A stretch of DNA of 64,000 nucleotides from Leucocoprinus leucothites (taxonomy: Eukaryota; Basidiomycota; Agaricomycetes; Agaricales; Agaricaceae). Numbering within the stretch: position 1 is the stretch's first letter; each line of letters begins with the position of its first letter. Both the position numbers and the translations under genes were made by a program. The stretch is taken from assembly GCA_013368445.1 (NCBI GenBank), contig JAACJO010000001.1:992001-1056000 (forward strand). The letters run 5' to 3'. Under the pieces are notes generated by a model, which made no database searches, was not told the DNA's origin, and was given only the letters and a program-made list of their open reading frames with translations. Below, one piece after another: positions 58,895 to 64,000 of this stretch.

Positions 58895-60591
58895 CTAGTC
58901 AGAATTAGGGGGCAGTGGTTTGCTGATACTGAATTGTTTCCGAGGTTGTCTGCATTTGATCAATCGTCTTCGGATTAGCCAACCTGCGACAACGAGACTT
59001 GTCAGGCCTAATAACACTCCAATAACAATACCCGCTACTCCTCCGCCAGTAATGTGTTTTTGTCGCGGTTGAGCTTTGGGTGTTGGGGCGCCAGGAGTCA
59101 CAGTATTGTTGGTTGGATCAGTCTCGAACGGCCAGAAGTCTCCACCGTTAGGAGGGAGAACACAGGTCAGCGAATCGCCATCAGGTATGATCTCGAAGCC
59201 TGTTTGGACAGATAGAGATCCAGTCGTGTTGGTGTCCAAAACGAAGGGTGCTGGTGAGGGTACAGTATCTGAAGCACTGCAATTTGGTCCTTGTGCACCG
59301 ATGAAGGACGTATTACCGAACAAAGAATTGCTTTGAACGGTGAAATTCTGAGCTGATGTTAAAGCCATTGCATAGCTGAAGGCACCGCTGAAGGTATTGG
59401 CAATAACAGTGCCGGAGCGTGATACGTTATTTCCATAACGATCTCCAAACCAGGTACGAGGCCCAATTGCAATGCCGATCCTGAAGAAGATGCGAGCTCG
59501 ACAAAAGAAATGGCAATTGGCATGAATGCTTACTTGATGATGGCATCGCTGGGATTAGTGCCATACTCTTCACCCGGCTCTGGCTGTTCGGTAGAAAACC
59601 CTCCCAGAATGACATTATTTTGTACGATCACACCGGTGAAATCGCCTTGAAAGGGCTCATAGTCGACCAAATTAATACCACCGAGTAGTGTTTGCTGTGA
59701 GGAGATTGAGTGCGGCCCTGAGCTAGTCAAGAAACGCTACGCACGTTCAGAATCGAGATAGTGTTATTGTAGATTTGACTCCCTGGGGAACCAAATATAA
59801 CAATACCTCCATCTGTAGCACCCTGAATCGCATTATTCCTGACCACACTATTCCTGCAAGACAGACTTATACCATCTGCCCATTCTTGGAAGGCATCGGA
59901 GCCACAGGGTCCAATGTCATTGTTTTGCACAGTGACATTGTTACAGGTCAATGGCCCCTCGGCGATGTGCAAACAACTCCAGCTCCTTGGGTCAAAGGAT
60001 CTTACAAACTCTATAACCTGACCAGAGTTAGGTCCCCCCATTTCAATGTTGCCTCCACCCATCGTAGGAGGGGCCCCGCGGCGCGTTCCATCAATCTATG
60101 TACGGGGTAAAAATCTATCAGAAAGGATGGCACGAAAGGAGAAATAACAGAAAACACACCTGTACATGTCGTAGCTTCACCCTTGAACAATTGGCACATG
60201 AGCCATCTACAGCAGTGGTGTGCCCTTGGCCATTGGCTACTGGTCCGTTCACAACGAGAGTCGCTCGTTCATCTCCAGTAGGGTAACCGAGTGTACTGAT
60301 CTCTTGGTCTGGAAAGGCGAAGAGAAGAGGCTCTTGAATAAGATATTGTGCACTGGGCAGAGTTGAAGGACGAATCCGGGACCAGTGTTGTTGAGGAGTA
60401 TGTTCAAACGAGCGGTGACTGTGCTTGCCGGGTCAGGTGGCTCGCAATTGCCACCAACCTGACGACTGAGGCTTGGATTACTGGAAAGACGACACCCGTC
60501 CATTGTCAACTTTGGCTTTGAAGTCGAGTATTAACACGTACCTTCTGTCTCTGTGTCGACGAATTATTCTGCCAGCAGAGTACCGTTCCAT
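58895..60591 (-). CDS. Parallel beta-helix (pectin-lyase-fold) protein with C-terminal transmembrane segment
   Basis: The spliced minus-strand reading gives PDPASTVTARLNILLNNTGPG, then FVLQLCPSA, GYPTGDERATLVVNG, TAVDGSC, IEMGGPNSGQVIEFVRSFDP, NNVTVQNNDIGPCGSDAFQE, WADGISLSCRNSVVRNNAI, DGGIVIFGSPGSQIYNN, INLVDYEPFQGDFTGVIVQN and NFTVQSNSLFGNTSF. These NNxI-type rungs are typical of right-handed beta-helices. Many fungi have such secreted proteins. A Pro-rich linker leads to one hydrophobic segment (GVAGIVIGVLLGLTSLVVAGW), a stop-transfer RRR, and a 25-residue cytosolic tail. It is probably a surface-anchored carbohydrate-active or adhesive protein. The 5' end is unresolved: the ATG at 60591 joins in phase but gives no signal peptide, so an upstream exon is likely missing. 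Confidence 0.75.
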
Positions 60592-61315
60592 GTTGTAGAG
60601 TAGCGGTGGTCAACTTCGCAGTCTTGTAAAAGAACAAAAGGAATTGATTGCGGCCCTTCATGTCCGTGAATACCAGGAAGCGCTCATTGAAGCATGAGTG
60701 GAACAATAGGTTATAGCAGCAGGAGTCACATTAAAAAAAACTCGGTATGTGGGACTAAGCCTAGTTCATTCTGGAGCAGACGCAGTTACTTAAAAAATCA
60801 AAGGGAATCAAGGTGGAAGCGGCGGTCTGGGAGGGGAATTGATTCGGGTTTGATGTGATTAAGCGCTCTGCATAAATAAAGCACCCGAGGTGCTGAATAA
60901 TGGACATGATCTAATTCTGTCACCAAAAACAAGAGCCAGTTGTAAGATAGAGTGAAAATACATCAAAACGTCGATTAACATGATGCGATACTCATTGATA
61001 ACTCCATGAACGAGTCATTAGAAGCTCAACGGTAATATACAACACAGCAACAGGCGAACCAGAGCCTTGCAAGAACGCAAAGGACCAGATGCTGAATGTC
61101 AAGCCCTACACCAGAGGAAAAAAATTGTTGAAATCCGGAGAATAGCAGATTAAACTTGGGTGATCTGGGCTTTCAAGATACTTGAACATATTGACGTGTA
61201 TTCAGCTCATGCCACAAGCTATGCAGTCTCTTATGAGAATAACAATCATTTAAAACCGTCATTCAAACACACCTGTGAGTAGTCGGATCTCATGCGTCAT
61301 GTCTCTAGGTTCGAA
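60592..61315. other. Region between beta-helix gene and IST3
   Basis: About 720 bp. The left part probably contains the missing first exon and promoter of the beta-helix gene; the right part is the 3' end of IST3. A GGTTCGAATC at 61309-61318 looks like a tRNA T-loop but has no tRNA around it. Confidence 0.4.
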
Positions 61316-62376
61316 TCAGACATTCCGAGGCCGATAACCTCTGGTTTGTTCCCGGTAGTCCTCCCTCTCGTCATCAGAATAACGCCTTCGTTTATGACCA
61401 CCGGAACTATGTTCTTCAAGTGTACGTCGGTCAAAACCCTGCCGGCGAATGTCGTGAACGGGTGTCCGACTCCTGGTACGTGAGCGGCGGCCTGATTGGC
61501 CCGGGGCGTTCTCGATCTGGACCGTCTACGATCAGGTTCTCGGCGAGCGAGAGAGTTTAGGAGATCTTCGACCCTCTTGACACCTTCTGACTTGTGTTTT
61601 CTAGATCTTTTCTCTTTTTTGCGTGCCTTCCTAGCGGCGCGTTCCTCGGGTGTCTCGTCCTTGTGTTTTCCTTTCGATTTCTTCTTCCTTGACTTGACTT
61701 CGCGTTCTTCTTTCCATTTTGCAATCAAGTAATCACGCATGGGATCTTCTGGGTCAATATCGGGGCCCGATTCAGATGACTCAGAGTTTTCCACGTTTCC
61801 TGTGAAGAATGGCTGAGGAAGAGGTAGGAAGAAACGAAACGAAACTAAGCACACCATCCACGATGAGCTGTGGCCTCGCGTTCAGACTCTGCTCGTCGGC
61901 GTCCACCCATTCTCCGTCCTCGTTCTGTATTTTAGGCTGTTTATAATTCTTCACATGATCAACGCGTAGTGTCCGGTCCAAGACCTTCGCTCCGTTGAGA
62001 TTGTCGACAGCAAGGATGGTGGAGCGTTGATCCTCATACATGAGAAACCCAAATCCTTTCGTCTTGCCAGTCTCCTTGTCACGGGCAAGATTCACGTCCA
62101 TGACCTCCCCATACCTGTTGGTGATAATAATAAATAAATTTGTATCGTAGTAGTCAAAAAAGCCCACTGAGAGAATATTGTAATGACATCGCCTTCTGTC
62201 AAGTCGAAGTGTAGTCCACCGATGAATATGTAGGCCGAGTCCTTATAATCGTTATGCCAAGAAGCTGTGTTAGTACCAAGCTCTAGCTCTGTCTCGTTGA
62301 TACGGTTTATTTCCCGGACTACACTGAAGAAATGGGTTAGCCATTGCCAATTCGATTGGGCTAGGACGCACTTCAT
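61316..62376 (-). CDS. IST3: RES-complex splicing factor, RRM protein (Ist3/Snu17, RBMX2)
   Basis: Component of the RES complex, which binds activated spliceosomes and aids pre-mRNA splicing and retention. The first coding exon is five bases (ATGAA at 62372-62376). Splicing gives MNVVREINRINETELELG, the expected family start. One RRM follows: AYIFIGGLHFDLTEGDVI, then ARDKETGKTKGFGFLMYED and LDRTLRVDHVKNYKQP, which continues into the Bud13/Pml1-binding extension. The C-terminal third is basic and Arg/Ser-rich. The last intron, after RANQAAAH (donor GTACCA), restores GFDRRTLEEHSSGGHKRRR, and the protein ends GYRPRNV. Without that splice the tail would be 23 residues longer with a different sequence. 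It diverges from eIF3d with 94 bp between starts. Confidence 0.88.
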
Positions 62377-62470
62377 TGGAATGGTTCAAAGAAGAAGGTG
62401 TTTTCCCACGTTCAGGCCATAATGCAGATCCTAAAATTTTGAACTTATCAGTCCTGAACTAAACCTCAAT
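62377..62470. promoter_or_regulatory. 94-bp bidirectional promoter of IST3 and eIF3d
   Basis: The two start codons face outward with 94 bp between. The stretch is AT-rich with no clear TATA box. It must hold both 5' UTRs and core promoters, or the transcripts overlap at their 5' ends. Confidence 0.5.
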
Positions 62471-64000
62471 ATGCCTGCTTTCACACTACCACCGATTAAC
62501 GACAATCCAGATGGCGGCTGGGGTCCTTCTACTTCTAATCTCCCAGAACAGTTCAAATTCAAGGACATCCCTTATGCACCTTACTCAAAATCTGACAAAC
62601 TTGGTCGATTTGCAGACTGGAATGATCTCTCGTCTGATAATCGCCAAACTGCAGTCGGACTCCCATCAACACAAAGTGCTCGTATGACCGGTCCTGGCGG
62701 ACGCAGAAGAGAAGGAAACCAGGCGTTTGGAAGCGGTGCTGCAAGCGCGTTCGCCTACTTCCATGTGGAGGATGAGGCGTCATTTTCTCTTGTCGACAAT
62801 AAGGCCACGGCGCCTCGACGGGGAAGTGGATTCACTCGGGGTCGTGGGAATGCGCGTACGGCAGCAAATTACTCTACGAGAGGCACCGTTCGAGGTGCAC
62901 GGGGAGGCGCTACCTCCCGAGGCGGTGCCAATCAACGGGGTGGGGGCCGCAGAGGCTGGCGAGACTGGGAAAAGGTCCGTTCTTCTAAGATAGCCTTCAC
63001 ATGTCAAGATTAGAGTTGACATCCCGCTAGAACAATCGCACTCGAGAGTCATCCGTGGTCATCTCACCACAATGGTCCATGCTTGAAGAGATTGAGTTTC
63101 ATAGACTTTCTAAACTTCGTTTAGAAGTTGATGAACCCGAAGATTTGTGAGCCTCATTTCACATCTCTCCCGAACAAGTCTCTCAAATTTGATTTGCGAA
63201 GGGAAAACTATGGCCGCCTATTTGCGTATGACAAGACGTACGATCGTGTTACCACGAAAACCGAGAGGCCGCTTCAGCCACTGGATCGCATGAAGTACAA
63301 TCCTACGACTTCGGACGATCCTGTTATTCAACAAGTGCGCCAATCTCTCAAATATCGTTGATTCGAGCCAGTTTAACTTTTTCATAGCTTGCTGGAAAAA
63401 ATGTCGCTACTGTTTACACCACTGACGTAATTTTAAGCGCGTTAATGTGCGCACCGAGGTCTGCCTATCCCTGGGATATCGTCATTGTTAGGGATGGAAA
63501 CAACCTTTTCCTCGACAAGCGTGATGGCGGACCATTCGACACCATCACAGTAAACGAAAATGCTGCCGATCCCCCCCAAGATCCAACTCCCCCTAATCCC
63601 AACAATCCCACTGAGAAGACGGTCCCCGAGCCTCCCTCAATTAATTCCGCTACTTCACTTTCATTGGAAGCTACGTACATCAACCAAAACTTCGGTTTTC
63701 AAACGGTCATTGAGAACGCCCCACCGCCGGCCGTTGACTTCGCGCATCCTAACCCATTCTATGGGCCTGACGAAACTGAACCACTTGCTTCTTGTGGGTA
63801 CCGGTACCGGCTCTTTGATCTTGGGATCACGGAAGACGAAGACCTCAAAATTTGTGTCAGAACGGAGGTCGATGCATACACCCCTGGTCAAAATGCTCGC
63901 GAGGGTCAGGGCTTAGTCACCATCCGTGCATTGAATGAGTTCGATCCTAGGGCTCAAGGTGCTGGAGGCGCCCCCGACTGGCGTTTAAAATTGGATTCTC
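62471..64000 (+). CDS. Translation initiation factor eIF3 subunit D (partial, cut by window end)
   Basis: Subunit of eIF3 that binds the 40S ribosome and, in animals, the mRNA cap. The N-terminus is MPAFTLPPINDNPDGGWGPS, then FKDIPYAPYSKSDKLGRFAD. An Arg/Gly-rich stretch (RGRGNARTAANYSTRGTVRG) ends RRGWRDWEK. After splicing: ESSVVISPQWSMLEEIEF, PEDLENYGRLFAYDKTYDRV, VATVYTTDVILSALMCAPRS, AYPWDIVIVRDGNKLFLDKR and EATYINQNFGFQTVIEN. Three introns (after DWEK, within EDL, and after VIQQ) all restore family-conserved joins. The frame is open at base 64000 after GAPDWRLKLDS; roughly the last quarter to third lies beyond the window. Confidence 0.95.

Noticed and set aside
61300..61330. GGTTCGAATC resembling a tRNA T-loop (B box)
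   Set aside because: No pairing T-arm, no anticodon or acceptor stem upstream, and it overlaps the stop codon of IST3.

Overview
The window is nuclear DNA of a filamentous fungus, most likely an agaricomycete basidiomycete. Genes are closely spaced and cut by many introns of about 50-65 bases. Coding frames can be followed only by splicing, and the splice phases work out in almost every gene tried. The conserved proteins are fungal in type: Rcf2, Tpa1/Ofd1, Nop13, Pet112, and a free-standing Nup98. No plasmid, phage, CRISPR, rRNA, tRNA or intact transposon was seen.

Layout, left to right: a small PPxY-bearing membrane protein (-); a gene-poor 2.7 kb stretch with a degenerate repeat; acyl-protein thioesterase (-) diverging from TRM10 tRNA methyltransferase (+); NDUFAF5 complex I assembly factor (-); a 1,277-residue C2H2 zinc-finger protein (+); a 915-residue protein whose N-terminus looks like an H2B fold followed by an H2A fold (+); RNA polymerase I subunit RPA135 (-) diverging from Nup98 (+); Rcf2 (+); PAPS reductase (+); RNase III (+); cytochrome b5 (-) diverging from a transmembrane FG-nucleoporin resembling vertebrate POM121 in design (+); a coiled-coil protein (+); Nop13-like RNA-binding protein (+); a 2.7 kb gene-poor gap; Tpa1/Ofd1 dioxygenase (-) diverging from mitochondrial GatB/Pet112 (+); a 3.2 kb gene-poor gap; a tail-anchored zinc-knuckle protein (-); poly(A) polymerase (-); a membrane-anchored beta-helix protein (-); IST3/RBMX2 splicing factor (-) diverging over 94 bp from eIF3d (+, cut by the window edge).

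Most genes are housekeeping: RNA synthesis, processing and translation (RPA135, RNase III, Nop13, TRM10, PAP1, IST3, eIF3d, GatB), nuclear pore (Nup98, POM121-like), and mitochondrial respiration (NDUFAF5, Rcf2). This is ordinary eukaryotic gene order, not an operon. Neighbours are often divergent pairs on short shared promoters, and several of these contain CACGTG E-boxes.

The two observations I rate highest are the fused H2B-H2A-like histone-fold pair at 13567-14501 and the fungal POM121-like integral-membrane FG-nucleoporin at 32821-37064. Smaller points include three GC-AG introns that restore conserved frames, a 12-nt microexon inside the H2A-like fold, and a Nup98 that ends exactly at the His-Phe position where Nup98-Nup96 precursors are cut.
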